Source of the DNA: Thiorhodovibrio litoralis
GTDB lineage: Bacteria > Pseudomonadota > Gammaproteobacteria > Chromatiales > Chromatiaceae
Length of the DNA: 64,000 nucleotides
Reading direction: 5' to 3'
Assembly (NCBI RefSeq): GCF_033954455.1
Contig: NZ_CP121473.1
Coordinates: forward strand, 1,302,001 to 1,366,000
Below the pieces are notes generated by a model. It saw nothing but the letters and a program-made list of their open reading frames with translations, did not search any database and was not told the origin of the DNA. Of the stretch, positions 1 through 10,839 are shown piece after piece (the stretch's first letter is position 1; each line of letters begins with the position of its first letter). Made by a program: the position numbers and the translations under genes.

Positions 1-5
1 GGCGG

Positions 6-788
6 GTGAAGACGACCCAATCGGATTGCGGTATTCGTGGTGGTGAGTTTGTGCTCTTCGATCGCTCTGATTATGGCAACGCGCTTCAGAGTCTGTTGCC
101 AAAAGCTCGGGCGGGAGATGCAGTGGCGCAAACCTATGCGGGGGAAATCTACGAGAAAGGGCTTGGTTTGCCATCGCCTGATTATGCCGAAGCGGCGCGC
201 TGGTACCGACAGGCGGCAGCAAGCGGACATCGCCCGGCGCAGACCAATCTGGGTTCCCTCTATGAACGCGGCTTGGGTGTGCCTCAGGATCAGGCTGCGG
301 CGTTGGACTGGTATCGGCGGGCAACTGGTGTGACAGAGGATCGGTTGATCTTTGAGTCAGAGCTCAAAGCACAACAGGCGGCTTTTCGCCAGGAGATTGC
401 GCTGCGAAATCAGGTAGCTGCTTCTTTGCGTGCGCAACTGTCGCGGACTAAGGCGGCCGGGAATGCGGGGGGCGCAGCGCCGGCAGCAGCGTCAACCAAA
501 TCGGCTGCTGCGCCGACCTCAACCCCGGCGCAGACGGCGGCGGCACAGCTGCAGCCGGTCGACCGTCGGCGGCTCGAGTCTGTCGCCCAAAGTCTGCGGC
601 GCGAGGCGGCGAGCGAGCAGGAACAGGTGCGCAAGCAACTTCATGCGGTCGAGAAGGTCAAGCAGGGCGATACGGCGACGGCCGCTTCCAGCAAGAAGGC
701 GGCATTGGTCGGGAAACTCGAGCTGACATTGCGTCAGCGTTCAGATGCGCTGGCGGCGAATCAAGCCCGGCTGGCGATGGCACCGTGA
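6..788 (+). CDS. Sel1-repeat protein, probably 5'-truncated by the window edge
   Basis: Residues 40-108 hold two Sel1-like repeats of about 36 residues (AEAARWYRQAAASGHRPAQ followed by a matching AALDWYRRA unit), a fold that mediates protein-protein contacts. The second half is Ala/Gln/Arg-rich and looks like coiled coil or disordered linker, with no recognisable catalytic motif. The frame stays open to base 1 and the GTG at 6 has no visible ribosome site, so the real gene probably begins outside the window. It converges on the kinase gene, with 28 bases between the two stops. The exact family is not recognised. Confidence 0.6.
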   Translation: MKTTQSDCGIRGGEFVLFDRSDYGNALQSLLPKARAGDAVAQTYAGEIYEKGLGLPSPDYAEAARWYRQAAASGHRPAQTNLGSLYERGLGVPQDQAAALDWYRRATGVTEDRLIFESELKAQQAAFRQEIALRNQVAASLRAQLSRTKAAGNAGGAAPAAASTKSAAAPTSTPAQTAAAQLQPVDRRRLESVAQSLRREAASEQEQVRKQLHAVEKVKQGDTATAASSKKAALVGKLELTLRQRSDALAANQARLAMAP

Positions 789-816
789 CTGGGATTTCGT
801 GTTCAGCCATGCGGGT

Positions 817-3800
817 CTAAGGATTTTGCTGTTGCGCGGCGGTTTGGCTCGACTCGCGCTGAGGGATAACGCGCGCAGCTGCGCTGTCGCCAACCTTGGC
901 GGCAGCATTTCCGTCCCGTGCAACGCGAAAACCGACAAAGCTGTAACGGGATTCCGGAAAGTTACGATTGCGATAGGCTGATCGCAGGTTGGCTGGTGCG
1001 CTGTTCCAAGCGCCGCCGCGCATGACCAATGGGGCGCGGCCGCCTTCAGGTGCGCACTCGGTTTCGTTCCCATCATAGAGCTCGCGGTATTCGGAGCAGG
1101 TCCATTCGGAGACATTGCCGAGCATATCGTGAAGACCCCAGGGGTTTGGGGGAAAGGATTTGGTGGGCGCAATCCACTCGAAGCCGTCATTGCAGTCGAA
1201 ACTATTGGTCCAGTCGTGTCCTTTGTCAGCGACATTGGCATAGGTGCAGGCCGCTGAGTCGGCGCGGCCCCAGAAGGTCGGCGTCCGGGTCGCTGCGCGC
1301 GCTGCGTATTCCCATTCTGCTTCGGTAGGGAGCCGATAAGGCACGCCGGTGATTTCCGAAAGCCATGTTAAGTAGGCGCGAGCGTCATTGGCGCTGACGC
1401 AGGTCACCGGGTGGTCATCCCGCGACTCCTGGTACTTGTTCGGTTTATGCCAGTTTGCCCACGAATGGTAACTCCAAGGCTGCTCGGCGGCCTGCCGGTC
1501 CAGTGTCAGGCAACCATCGGCGCCGCCGGCACCGCGCTCGGCATCGGTGCGATAGTCCGCTTTCTCAATAAATAGAGCAAAGTCATGCTGTTTTGTCTCG
1601 GTGGAGGCGAGTGCAAAATCATCGATGCAGACCTCTCGCTGGGCCTCGTCGGGTTCTCTGGGCGCGGAGTCGTTCGATGAACCGATCACAAAGCAACCGC
1701 CTTCGATGTCGCGCATGTCGGGTATCAAGCCTGCTTGCGCGGCAAGACGCCTGCGCAGCTCATGGAGCTTAGAATCCTGATGACGCACGGTTTCGAGCCG
1801 CTCAAGCAGATCAAGGGCTCGCATGGATAATTCGGCGGTCTGTTGTTGATTGGCCCAGGCAGTCAGGTCGTTGCGGATTTGTTCAAGGGGTCCGTTCAGT
1901 TGAGCGGGTTTTTCGGTAATATTGGGAATGCTCAGCAGGCAATCGACCGCGGCGGTCATGGCGTTCAGCTTGACCGCCGGTGCGGCGCGGGTGGGATTGA
2001 GTTGCATGCACTCGGCCATGGCCCTCTGGCGTTCATTCGCGGTGGAACGCTGCCTGGCGATGCGCTGCTCTAATTCGATCAGGTCGGGGTTTTCAGCGTC
2101 GATCGCGCGGCCATGGTCAATCAGGACCTGCGCTTGCTGGGAATCGCCTTCGGCGAGGAGCTGACTCGCCCGCGCGCTCAATGCCCGGGCCGCGTCCTGG
2201 TTTTGCGCAAGTTGCTGGTCGCGCAACTGTTGGCGCAGACTCTCGAGAGTGGCATCTTCGGGGAACTGTTGCAGCGTGTTTTCGACTTGCTCTAAGGCGG
2301 CACCGATCCTTCCGTTTTCTTGCAGACGCTTCACCTCGGATTTCGTCTTCTCAATGAGCTGTTCGGCGGCGAGATGCACCTGAATACGCTCGCGCAGAGC
2401 AAGGCTCCGTGGGTCATCTTGGCGCAGTCCCAGTGCAGAATCGACCAGCTTGAGCGCTCTTTTTGATTCTCCGTCACTCAGGGCCGCGCGGGCTTGGTCA
2501 AGCAGGCTTTGGACGCGGCTGTCTTGCTGTGCATCCAGGATGCTCTGGCGCGTCTCCGTGAGTGACTTGTCCTCAGGTTGCAGAATCAAGGCGCGCTCGA
2601 TGGTGGCAAGTGCTTGATCGAGTGCACCCTCCTGCAGTTCGGATTCCGCTTGTTGGTGTAATTTGTTTGCCTGGCGCCCCTGCTCGCGCTGCATTTGATG
2701 CTTCACCGTGGCACGGAGATCGCTAAGTTGTCGATTTTCAGGCGCCAGTTCGAGTCCTTGGTCGATCAGATCCAGGCTGTCCTGCAACAGACCTTCGGCG
2801 ATCAGATTAGTGGCATTGCTGAGGATTTCGCGCACATTGCGGTCGGTCTTCAATGCGGTTTGCACCTGGCTTTGCAGTGCAGTTAGCTCCGGGTCATCGG
2901 CGACGGCAGCCAGGCCTTCGCGGATTAGTCTCAGGGCTTCGGCAAGTTGTCCGGCTTTAAGTGCTTGCTGGGCTTCTTTTCGGCGCGTATCAGCCATTGT
3001 GCGATTCGCGTGAGCCTGGGCGGTTAGCGCCTTCGATCGCAGGTCGGTTAGGTCTGGGTGCTGCGGTACCCGCTTAAGCCCGTCTTCGATGACGGAGAGG
3101 CTCTCCGCTATCTTGCCCTGTGTGAGAAGCGCATGCGCTTTACTCAGCTGGTTGGAAGCTGCACGGTGATCTTCAATCAGCGTTTCGATTGCCTGCAATC
3201 TGGCGTCGTCAGGTTCGGTTGCCAGGGCGAGCTGAATGAGTTCAGTGCTGCGGTCGAATTCGCCGGCACGCAAGTGCTCAAGGGCGAGGTTTTCATAACG
3301 TTCGATGGTCGGGGAGCGATCTGGCGCCGGTTGCGGCAGCTGGCGCATGACTTTGAGCAACGGATCAGGAGCCGGACGTTGCAGAACGCCGAAGTAGCTG
3401 GCGATCCCAACGACGAGCAAGGCGAGTGCAGCGATAGCGAGGTTTCGCGGGCGCTTCGTTGGTGGCTGTTGCGGATTGGATAGCTCTTGCGGCGGCTGGG
3501 GCAGGGGACCGGTGCCGGTCGCGGCCATCTCTGGTGTTGGCGGTGACCTTGGCGTCTGCGTCAGGACCTGAGTGGCGACAGCGGTGGCCTCGTCCTCATC
3601 CAATGCCGCGCTCAGATCCTGACCTTGCTCGACCTGCTCAAGTGCTTGCACCAGTGCCTGGGTGCTGCCGAAGCGCTGCTCTGGCTCCTTGGCTAACAGT
3701 CGGTCGATAATGGGTTGATAGCGCGCCAGGCGGGTTGGCAGCTCTGGCAGCGGCGCGGAGCAATGCTGCATCGCCAGGCTGATGACGTCCTCAGCCTGAT

Positions 3801-4428
3801 AGGGCAGATCCTGGGTCAGCATCTCAAAGAAGACACAGCCCAGACTGTAGAGGTCGGAGCGGGCGTCGACCGGACGGCTCATGCTCTGTTCCGGGCTCAT
3901 GTAGCGCGGGCTGCCGACGATCATGCCAACATTGGTCAGAGCGGTGGCTTCGGGCCCGCTGCTGGCGGCCCGGGCGATGCCAAAATCGGTCAGTACGGGC
4001 GTGCCATCCGTGCGGAATAAGATGTTTTGCGGTTTGATGTCACGATGGATGACGCCGTTGTCGTGGGCAATCGAGAGAGCCTGAGCAACACGGCGGATAA
4101 TGTCGATGGTTGACGTTTCTGAGAGCCCGGCAACGATCTTTTCCGCCAGGGTGCCGTTCGGCAGGAACTCCATCGAGAAGTAATGCAGCTCGCCAGCACT
4201 GTCGAGATCGAAAATCGTGACGATCTGCGGATGCTGGAGTCGGGCAATGATGCGCCCTTCCTTGATGAAGCGGGCGGTGAAGTCATCGCCGAGACCAGGC
4301 ACCGGCTCCATGACCTTGAGTGCCACCTGGCGTCCGAGTCGATCCTGGCGCGCCAGATAGACCGTGGCCATGCCGCCACGCCCGAGCTCGCGCAGAATGG
4401 TGTAACCAGGGATATCCATCACAGGCAC
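817..4428 (-). CDS. Ser/Thr protein kinase with TPR-like repeats and C-terminal formylglycine-generating-enzyme (SUMF1) domain
   Basis: A 1203-residue three-part protein. Residues 8-268 are a Hanks-type kinase with glycine loop GRGGMA (16-21), Lys38, HRDIKPQN (128-135), DFG (148-150) and SPE (178-180), so it looks catalytically intact. A single membrane segment lies at about 330-349. Residues 375-800 hold repeated ~75-residue TPR-like units (patterns such as EALRLIREGL and DSLDLIDQGLE). Residues 903-1172 match the FGE/SUMF1 sulfatase-modifying fold (RLPTEAEWEYAAR, GLHDMLGNVSEW, VMRGGAWNS, VGFRVAR). The kinase is predicted cytoplasmic and the repeats plus FGE-like domain periplasmic. The start is GTG at 4428 or ATG at 4419, with no clear ribosome site. 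The two FHA proteins next door are plausible substrates or readers. Whether the FGE-like domain is an enzyme or only a binding fold cannot be told here. Confidence 0.9.
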   Translation of the reverse strand: MPVMDIPGYTILRELGRGGMATVYLARQDRLGRQVALKVMEPVPGLGDDFTARFIKEGRIIARLQHPQIVTIFDLDSAGELHYFSMEFLPNGTLAEKIVAGLSETSTIDIIRRVAQALSIAHDNGVIHRDIKPQNILFRTDGTPVLTDFGIARAASSGPEATALTNVGMIVGSPRYMSPEQSMSRPVDARSDLYSLGCVFFEMLTQDLPYQAEDVISLAMQHCSAPLPELPTRLARYQPIIDRLLAKEPEQRFGSTQALVQALEQVEQGQDLSAALDEDEATAVATQVLTQTPRSPPTPEMAATGTGPLPQPPQELSNPQQPPTKRPRNLAIAALALLVVGIASYFGVLQRPAPDPLLKVMRQLPQPAPDRSPTIERYENLALEHLRAGEFDRSTELIQLALATEPDDARLQAIETLIEDHRAASNQLSKAHALLTQGKIAESLSVIEDGLKRVPQHPDLTDLRSKALTAQAHANRTMADTRRKEAQQALKAGQLAEALRLIREGLAAVADDPELTALQSQVQTALKTDRNVREILSNATNLIAEGLLQDSLDLIDQGLELAPENRQLSDLRATVKHQMQREQGRQANKLHQQAESELQEGALDQALATIERALILQPEDKSLTETRQSILDAQQDSRVQSLLDQARAALSDGESKRALKLVDSALGLRQDDPRSLALRERIQVHLAAEQLIEKTKSEVKRLQENGRIGAALEQVENTLQQFPEDATLESLRQQLRDQQLAQNQDAARALSARASQLLAEGDSQQAQVLIDHGRAIDAENPDLIELEQRIARQRSTANERQRAMAECMQLNPTRAAPAVKLNAMTAAVDCLLSIPNITEKPAQLNGPLEQIRNDLTAWANQQQTAELSMRALDLLERLETVRHQDSKLHELRRRLAAQAGLIPDMRDIEGGCFVIGSSNDSAPREPDEAQREVCIDDFALASTETKQHDFALFIEKADYRTDAERGAGGADGCLTLDRQAAEQPWSYHSWANWHKPNKYQESRDDHPVTCVSANDARAYLTWLSEITGVPYRLPTEAEWEYAARAATRTPTFWGRADSAACTYANVADKGHDWTNSFDCNDGFEWIAPTKSFPPNPWGLHDMLGNVSEWTCSEYRELYDGNETECAPEGGRAPLVMRGGAWNSAPANLRSAYRNRNFPESRYSFVGFRVARDGNAAAKVGDSAAARVIPQRESSQTAAQQQNP

Positions 4429-4510
4429 GCTAGACGGGCGTCACACCCAGCGGGAGCTGGGGCTTGCCTGGCGTGAGCATTTTCGCAGCGCCACATGGGC
4501 GCTTGAGCAA

Positions 4511-5605
4511 TCAGGCACCAAGGTCGATTTGCGGGCCGGGCCTGCCAAAATAGTAGCCCTGATAGTATTGCACCCCCAGGTCGCGCAGTACGCGGTATTC
4601 GGCCTCGGTTTCCACGCCTTCGGCCAGTGTGGCAATGCCCATGTCGAGCAGGAAACGTTGGAACATTTCGAGCATTTGCCGTTTGGCTTCAGGTGCGCTG
4701 TCGATGTCTCGGACCAAGGCGATGTCGAACTTGACGAAATCAGGCGGCACTTCGGTCAACTCGATCAGACGCGCCTGTCCGGCGCCGAAGTCATCGTAGG
4801 CGAGGCCGACGTTCATCGCCTGCAGATCGTCGCGAATGCGCCGGATCAGTGCCGGGTTGGTGATCGCGCCTTCATGCATTTCGAAAATCAGCCGCAGCTG
4901 TGGAAAATTCGTGCGGATGCTCTCGACGCAGCCTAGCAAACGCTCGGGATCGCTGAGCTCGCGCGGATGGATGTTGAAGAAAAAGCGTCCGTTGGGATGC
5001 TGGCCGTGGGCAATCTCAAGGCCTTTCTGGCGAAATAGCTCGCTTAAGTGGACCTCCAGCTCAAGGCTTTCGGCGAGTTGAAACAGGGGCCAGGGCGCGT
5101 TGGGTAAGCCTTCCAGGGCGCCGCGCCCGAGCATCTCGTGGGCGAAAGGGTTTCCATCCGCATCGACAATTGGTTGAAAGGCAGCGGTTACTGCACCCTG
5201 AAGGATTAACATCTGGAATTCGCGCGCGCCTCGCGGCAAATTCTCTGGCAGGGAGCCGACGCGCACGTTGGTGCGATCGAGCAGATGCTCGTCACCCGGC
5301 GCTTGCTCGATCAGGCGGTATTCCTGGTCGGCAAAATGCACCACATCGCCAGCCAGTAATGCGTGTTCCTTTTCAATGCGTTGGTGATTGATGAAGCAGC
5401 CATTGGTCGAGCCAAGGTCGCGCAGCAACAGCTGGCCATCGGCCATGTCGAGCTCTGCATGGCGGCGCGAGACTTCAGTGCTGTCGAGGGTGAGCGCGCA
5501 TTCTTTGTGACGCCCAACCTGGAAGGGGAACTGGTAAAGATGCACCCGCCGCAGGCGTTTGGATTCACCAACATACCCCTCAAGGTACCAGCTACTTCCG
5601 GACAT
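4511..5605 (-). CDS. FHA domain - EAL domain protein (putative c-di-GMP phosphodiesterase)
   Basis: The 364-residue protein has an N-terminal FHA domain (about residues 25-95: VGRHKECALTL, SRRHAEL, LRDLGSTNGCFIN), which binds phosphothreonine, and a C-terminal EAL domain (about 130-360). The signature reads EML instead of EAL, but the catalytic Glu is kept. Other expected residues are present: Asn in FFFNIHP, DDFGAG, VKFDIALV, LAEGVETEAEY and QGYYFGRP. Activity is therefore likely and the motif variation probably conservative. It lies 82 bases upstream of the kinase gene on the same strand, so the pair is probably co-transcribed and may couple Ser/Thr phosphorylation to c-di-GMP breakdown. 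Confidence 0.9.
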   Translation of the reverse strand: MSGSSWYLEGYVGESKRLRRVHLYQFPFQVGRHKECALTLDSTEVSRRHAELDMADGQLLLRDLGSTNGCFINHQRIEKEHALLAGDVVHFADQEYRLIEQAPGDEHLLDRTNVRVGSLPENLPRGAREFQMLILQGAVTAAFQPIVDADGNPFAHEMLGRGALEGLPNAPWPLFQLAESLELEVHLSELFRQKGLEIAHGQHPNGRFFFNIHPRELSDPERLLGCVESIRTNFPQLRLIFEMHEGAITNPALIRRIRDDLQAMNVGLAYDDFGAGQARLIELTEVPPDFVKFDIALVRDIDSAPEAKRQMLEMFQRFLLDMGIATLAEGVETEAEYRVLRDLGVQYYQGYYFGRPGPQIDLGA

Positions 5606-5934
5606 AAGATGACCTTTTAAGACTGAAGTGGGCGGATTTTTGCTTCGTGGGAGAGCCTAAGCTAAGCCGTTTTCAGGCAAATTGTATAGTGGTCGCAAAT
5701 GAATTTTTGGTTTGGGCCGGGTAGCGGGCGCAAGAGCAGCCAACGACCTTGTGAAACCATGGCATCTTAGTCAAAAGCCCGCATGTGAAAAAGTCAGGCC
5801 GCCGGTTGAGCGGCCCGAAACGACCCAAAATTCCGCGCTGATTGGATATAGTATATTTGATCGGCTGGGGAGACCATATCAAGTGCCGATCAGTCTTTTT
5901 TTGCCTTTGCAGAACGATTTCGTGGAGAGCGATC
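5606..5934. other. Intergenic region between divergent FHA genes
   Basis: This 329-base stretch separates the divergently transcribed FHA-EAL and FHA genes and must hold both promoters. It contains one copy of the dispersed intergenic repeat (5691-5730) and, near 5815-5840, a short segment resembling part of that repeat core. An AT-rich patch around 5847-5860 could be promoter DNA for the rightward gene. I see no conserved ORF and no RNA gene in it. Confidence 0.5.
5691..5730 (-). repeat. Dispersed intergenic repeat, copy A
   Basis: Read on the minus strand this is a GCCCGCTACCCGGCCC core followed by an AAACC/AAAA tract and TTCATTTGCGACC. It matches the copies at 7952-7989, 29394-29440 and 35512-35560. 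The shared pattern is a GC-rich partly palindromic core, then an A-rich spacer, then CTCATTTGCGATG. It lies between divergent genes. Confidence 0.65.
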
Positions 5935-6498
5935 TTGGCCGGAGTCATTGAAGCCCTGCTTACACCATCAGGGCGCGTTAACCTGGCATCCCTGGTGCGT
6001 TTCGCCGAGTCTTGCGATAGCGGAGATTTTTGCCGCTTTGTGAAGCGTCCGGTGCTGGCAGGCTCATCGGTACGGGAGGGGATGGTGATGGGCGCGCATG
6101 ACAAGAAATCGCCCGAACCGAATGCCACTCTGGCGTATCAGATGACAGAGGTATCAGGCGGCGAATCCTTGTCCGATGTGCTCAAGCATGCAATTTACCC
6201 GCTGATCAAAGCGCCGGATGCGGCGCGTGCGGAGCATATATTCACCATTGGCCGTGTCAGTGGTAACGATCTGGTGATTCCAGATCTGGCTATCTCCAAG
6301 AAACATGCTTTGATCGAAATTCGCGACCAAGAGTACTTTGTCCGCGATTGCGGCTCCAAGAACGGTACTCGGCTCAATGGCGAGCCCCTTGGGGAGCGGT
6401 TCAAGCAGCTTCACGACGGCTGGTTGCTGGCATTTGGCCGTTATGAGTTCAGTTTTTTGGAGCCGAGATCCCTCTATCGGCGTTTGTTGGGCGATTGA
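5935..6498 (+). CDS. FHA domain protein
   Basis: The C-terminal half (about residues 88-170 from this start) is an FHA domain: FTIGRVSGNDLVI, ISKKHALIEI, VRDCGSKNGTRLNGEPL and a closing FGRYEFSFL strand, with the Arg, Ser and Asn/Gly positions used for phosphothreonine binding. The N-terminal ~55 residues (ALLTPSGRVNLASLVRFAES) form a helical region of unknown role. The TTG at 5935 is chosen because GTGGAGAG lies just upstream and the protein sequence looks conserved-like from there. The frame is open further upstream, but the extra residues are unconvincing. Placed divergent to the FHA-EAL and kinase genes, it is a likely reader of that kinase. Confidence 0.8.
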   Translation: MAGVIEALLTPSGRVNLASLVRFAESCDSGDFCRFVKRPVLAGSSVREGMVMGAHDKKSPEPNATLAYQMTEVSGGESLSDVLKHAIYPLIKAPDAARAEHIFTIGRVSGNDLVIPDLAISKKHALIEIRDQEYFVRDCGSKNGTRLNGEPLGERFKQLHDGWLLAFGRYEFSFLEPRSLYRRLLGD

Positions 6499-6558
6499 AC
6501 GCGCCGCTCCCGGAGCCGGCCAGATAGTCGGGTGCAGGGTGCGATAGACGTGATGACC

Positions 6559-7848
<1,290 letters not shown>

Positions 7849-7951
7849 GATTTGTTGATCACGATTGAGCGAAGAAACAGAAGATTTCGGTCCAAAAACG
7901 CAAGCAGCATTTTATACCTGAACGGCATGGGATTTTGGCTTGTTTTGGGTC

Positions 7952-7989
7952 GGGTACCAGCCCAAACCGATAACTCATTTGCGATGGGT
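7952..7989 (+). repeat. Dispersed intergenic repeat, copy B
   Basis: GGGTACCAGCCCAAACC followed by GATAACTCATTTGCGATGG, the same layout as the copies at 5691, 29394 and 35512. With the TTTTGGG just to its left (7943-7949) it can also form a short stem closed by TTTGGG/CCCAAA. It lies between lpxA and purD. Confidence 0.65.
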
Positions 7990-8008
7990 AAATTGGGTCA
8001 GCTCGCGC

Positions 8009-8803
8009 TTAGCCCCGCTCGCTGCCAAAAACCGCGATGCCGCGGCCCGAGTCGCCGGCGCGGATGAAGGCAAGAATCTGCACGGTCTCGGGGCCTGGAT
8101 AGCGCGTTTCGGCTTGCTCCATGGCATCGCTCAGTCGCAGGCCGGAGCGAAACAGCACGCGATAGACGGCTTTGATGCGGCTGCGCGCCGCTTGATCAAA
8201 CCCGGCGCGGCGCAGGCCGACGGTGTTGAGGCCGAGGATGCGCGCGCGTTGTCCATTGGCCAGCGCGAAGGGTGGAATATCTTGGGCCACTCCGGTAATG
8301 CCGCCGATCATGCAGAGATCGCCGATGCGGCAGAACTGGTGAACCGCCACATGCCCCGCCAGAAAATTGCTGTCGCCCAGGGTGACATGTCCGGCCAGGG
8401 TGGCGGTGTTGGCGAGGATATTGTGGCTGCCGACGCAGCAATCATGGCCGACGTGGGAAAAGGCCATGAAGTAGTTGTGATCGCCAATGCAGGTGCCGGC
8501 CTCGGTCTTGAGACCGCGGCTGATGTTGACGTTTTCCTTGAAGTGGTTATTTGCGCCAATGGTCAAAGGCTTCGAGAGCTTTGGCTCGAAGCCGATATCC
8601 TGCGGCTCGGTGCCCAGGGTGACACCGTGGCAGACGCGATTGCCGGGGCCGAGCTGGGCGGCGCCCTCAATGCGCACATGGCTGTCGAGGACGCAGCCCT
8701 CACCGAGGCGCACACCGGTGCCGATGATGCAGAAAGGCCCGATGCTGACGCTGGGATGAATGTCTGCGTCGGGCGCGACGATGGCGGTGGGATGGACGCT
8801 CAT
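8009..8803 (-). CDS. lpxA: UDP-N-acetylglucosamine acyltransferase
   Basis: First step of lipid A synthesis: transfer of a 3-hydroxyacyl chain from ACP to UDP-GlcNAc in the cytoplasm. The 264 residues (E. coli 262) show left-handed beta-helix hexapeptide repeats from the N-terminus ([28 protein letters not shown]), the catalytic His region [32 protein letters not shown], and a helical C-terminal domain. In most relatives lpxA sits between fabZ and lpxB. Here it lies between purH (46 bases upstream) and purD, so it may be transcribed with the purine genes. Confidence 0.96.
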   Translation of the reverse strand: MSVHPTAIVAPDADIHPSVSIGPFCIIGTGVRLGEGCVLDSHVRIEGAAQLGPGNRVCHGVTLGTEPQDIGFEPKLSKPLTIGANNHFKENVNISRGLKTEAGTCIGDHNYFMAFSHVGHDCCVGSHNILANTATLAGHVTLGDSNFLAGHVAVHQFCRIGDLCMIGGITGVAQDIPPFALANGQRARILGLNTVGLRRAGFDQAARSRIKAVYRVLFRSGLRLSDAMEQAETRYPGPETVQILAFIRAGDSGRGIAVFGSERG

Positions 8804-8849
8804 GCTGCCCTAGGTGATGCCCTGGTGCGGCTTAGGGCTTCGAGGCCGA

Positions 8850-10439
8850 TCAATGGCGAAAATGCCGGGTGCCGGTGAAGATCATCGCAATGCCATGCTC
8901 GTCGGCTGCGGCGATGACCTCCTGGTCGCGCATCGAGCCGCCGGGTTGAATCACCGCCGTGATGCCGACTTCTGCGGCCTGATCGAGCCCATCGCGGAAC
9001 GGAAAGAAGGCGTCCGAGGCCATGACCGCGCCCTTGACGTCCAACCCCGCCTGTTCGGCCTTGATCGCCGCGATGCGCGCCGAGTTGACCCGGCTCATCT
9101 GGCCGGCCCCAACGCCAATGGTCATGCGCTCGCGGGCATAGACAATGGCGTTGGATTTGACGAACTTCGCCACCCGCCAGCAGAACAACAGATCGGTCAT
9201 TTCCTCCTGGCTGGGCGCGCGGGCGCTGACCTGGCGCAGTTCTGCGGCGAGGAGCTGATCGTTGCTTTGCATTAGACAACCGCCGGTGACGCGCTTGAAA
9301 TCCAGCCCCAGGCGCGCGTCCACCGCCATCCAGTCGCCGCAGCTCAGCAGGCGCAGGTTCTTCTTGGCTTTGGCCGCCTCGAGCGCATCAGGGTGAATGC
9401 TCGGGGCGATCATGACTTCGACGAACTGGCGCGCGACCACGGCGTTGACGGTGTCGGCATCGAGTTCGCGATTGAAGGCGATGATGCCGCCAAAGGCGGA
9501 TTCCGGGTCGGTGCTGAAGGCGCGCTCATAGGCGGCGAGCAGGCTGTCTCCCTCGGCCACACCGCAGGGGTTGGCATGCTTGACGATCACGCAGGTGGGC
9601 GCGTCGGTGAACTGCTTGACGCACTCGAGCGCGGCGTCCGTGTCGCCGATGTTGTTGTAGGACAGCTCCTTGCCCTGATGCTGTCTGGCGCTGGCGATGC
9701 AGCCGTTCGGCGCATTGCGCTCGACATAGAACGCGGCCTGCTGATGCGGGTTCTCGCCGTAGCGCAGCGACTGCTGGCGGCGCAGGTGCCAGTTGAAGGT
9801 GCGTGGAAAGCCGGGGGCTTGTTCAGGCTCGGGGGCGTCACTCAGGCTCAGTTCCAGACGGCGGCCAAGTTCGTTGGCGATGGCGGCGTCATAGCGGGCG
9901 GTGTGCTCGAAGGCGCGCACGGCCAGGTCGAAGCGCAGCGCATCGCCGACGCTTCCCGCATTCGCGTCCATCTCATCCATCAGCCTCCCGTAGTCCTCGG
10001 GCTCGACCAGCACGGTCACTGCGGCATGGTTCTTGGCGGCGGCACGCACCAGGGTGGGGCCGCCGATGTCGATTTGCTCGATAGCGTCGGCCAGGGGGCA
10101 GTTTGGGTCGGCGGTTTGCTGCTCGAAGGGATAGAGGTTGACCACCACCAGGTCGATCGGGGCGATGTCATGGGCCTGCATGACGGCGTCATCCTGGCCG
10201 CGGCGACCAAGAATGCCGCCGTGAATCTTGGGATGCAGTGTCTTGACCCGCCCGTCCATCATCTCCGGGAAGCCGGTGTGGTCGGCAACCTCGGTGACCG
10301 CGAGGCCCTGCTCGCGCAGCAGCGCTGCGGTGCCGCCGGTGGACAGAATCTCGACCCCATGGCGGGCGAGGGCGGCGGCCAGTTCGGGCAGGCCGGTCTT
10401 GTCGGAAACACTGATTAGAGCGCGTCGAACGGATGGCAT
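8850..10439 (-). CDS. purH: Bifunctional AICAR formyltransferase / IMP cyclohydrolase
   Basis: Performs the last two steps of purine synthesis, formylation of AICAR and closure to IMP. The length of 529 residues matches the E. coli enzyme. The N-terminal MGS-like cyclohydrolase domain ([42 protein letters not shown]) covers about residues 1-200. The formyltransferase domain follows with [15 protein letters not shown], the Lys-His pair in [16 protein letters not shown] and [12 protein letters not shown]. It is 43 bases downstream of fis and 46 bases upstream of lpxA. Confidence 0.97.
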   Translation of the reverse strand: MPSVRRALISVSDKTGLPELAAALARHGVEILSTGGTAALLREQGLAVTEVADHTGFPEMMDGRVKTLHPKIHGGILGRRGQDDAVMQAHDIAPIDLVVVNLYPFEQQTADPNCPLADAIEQIDIGGPTLVRAAAKNHAAVTVLVEPEDYGRLMDEMDANAGSVGDALRFDLAVRAFEHTARYDAAIANELGRRLELSLSDAPEPEQAPGFPRTFNWHLRRQQSLRYGENPHQQAAFYVERNAPNGCIASARQHQGKELSYNNIGDTDAALECVKQFTDAPTCVIVKHANPCGVAEGDSLLAAYERAFSTDPESAFGGIIAFNRELDADTVNAVVARQFVEVMIAPSIHPDALEAAKAKKNLRLLSCGDWMAVDARLGLDFKRVTGGCLMQSNDQLLAAELRQVSARAPSQEEMTDLLFCWRVAKFVKSNAIVYARERMTIGVGAGQMSRVNSARIAAIKAEQAGLDVKGAVMASDAFFPFRDGLDQAAEVGITAVIQPGGSMRDQEVIAAADEHGIAMIFTGTRHFRH

Positions 10440-10482
10440 GGGTAAGCGAACCGAGGTGAGTGGAGGAGTGAGTGGATGAGCC

Positions 10483-10839
10483 TTAAGGATTGCGTGGGTC
10501 GTTGGCCGACATCAGTCCGTACTGGGAGATCTTTTTGCGCAGCGTCCCGCGGCTCATGCCAAGAATGCGCGCCGCCAGCGTCTGATTGCCGTTGCAATGA
10601 TGCAGCACGGTTTCGACCAGTGGGCGCTCGACCTCATCAAGGACGAACCGATGCAGGTTGTCGATGTGGTGATCGCCCATTCGCGCGAGATAGGATTGCA
10701 TGGCCGAGCGCACGCAGTCACGCAAGGGAATGCCGTGCTCCTGGTTCTGCCCCGACTGATCCATAGGCAGCGAATGCCGATCGGGAAAAGCGTCCGGGCA
10801 TGTGTCCGGGTCCGCGATCGGTGCCTGGTTGATCCTCAT
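10483..10839 (-). CDS. fis: DNA-binding protein Fis
   Basis: Nucleoid-associated regulator that bends DNA and activates rRNA promoters. The C-terminal half holds the Fis core: helices [22 protein letters not shown] and the recognition helix [15 protein letters not shown]. At 118 residues it is longer than E. coli Fis (98). Its GTG/ATG start at 10839 overlaps the dusB stop by 4 bases, which supports translational coupling. An internal Met at residue 26 would give a more typical length. The dusB-fis order is the classic gammaproteobacterial arrangement. Confidence 0.93.
   Translation of the reverse strand: MRINQAPIADPDTCPDAFPDRHSLPMDQSGQNQEHGIPLRDCVRSAMQSYLARMGDHHIDNLHRFVLDEVERPLVETVLHHCNGNQTLAARILGMSRGTLRKKISQYGLMSANDPRNP

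Noticed and set aside
4511-5605. Degenerate, inactive EAL domain (EML instead of EAL)
   Set aside because: The catalytic Glu and the other expected Asn, Asp, Lys, Glu and Gln residues are still seen, so loss of activity is not supported.
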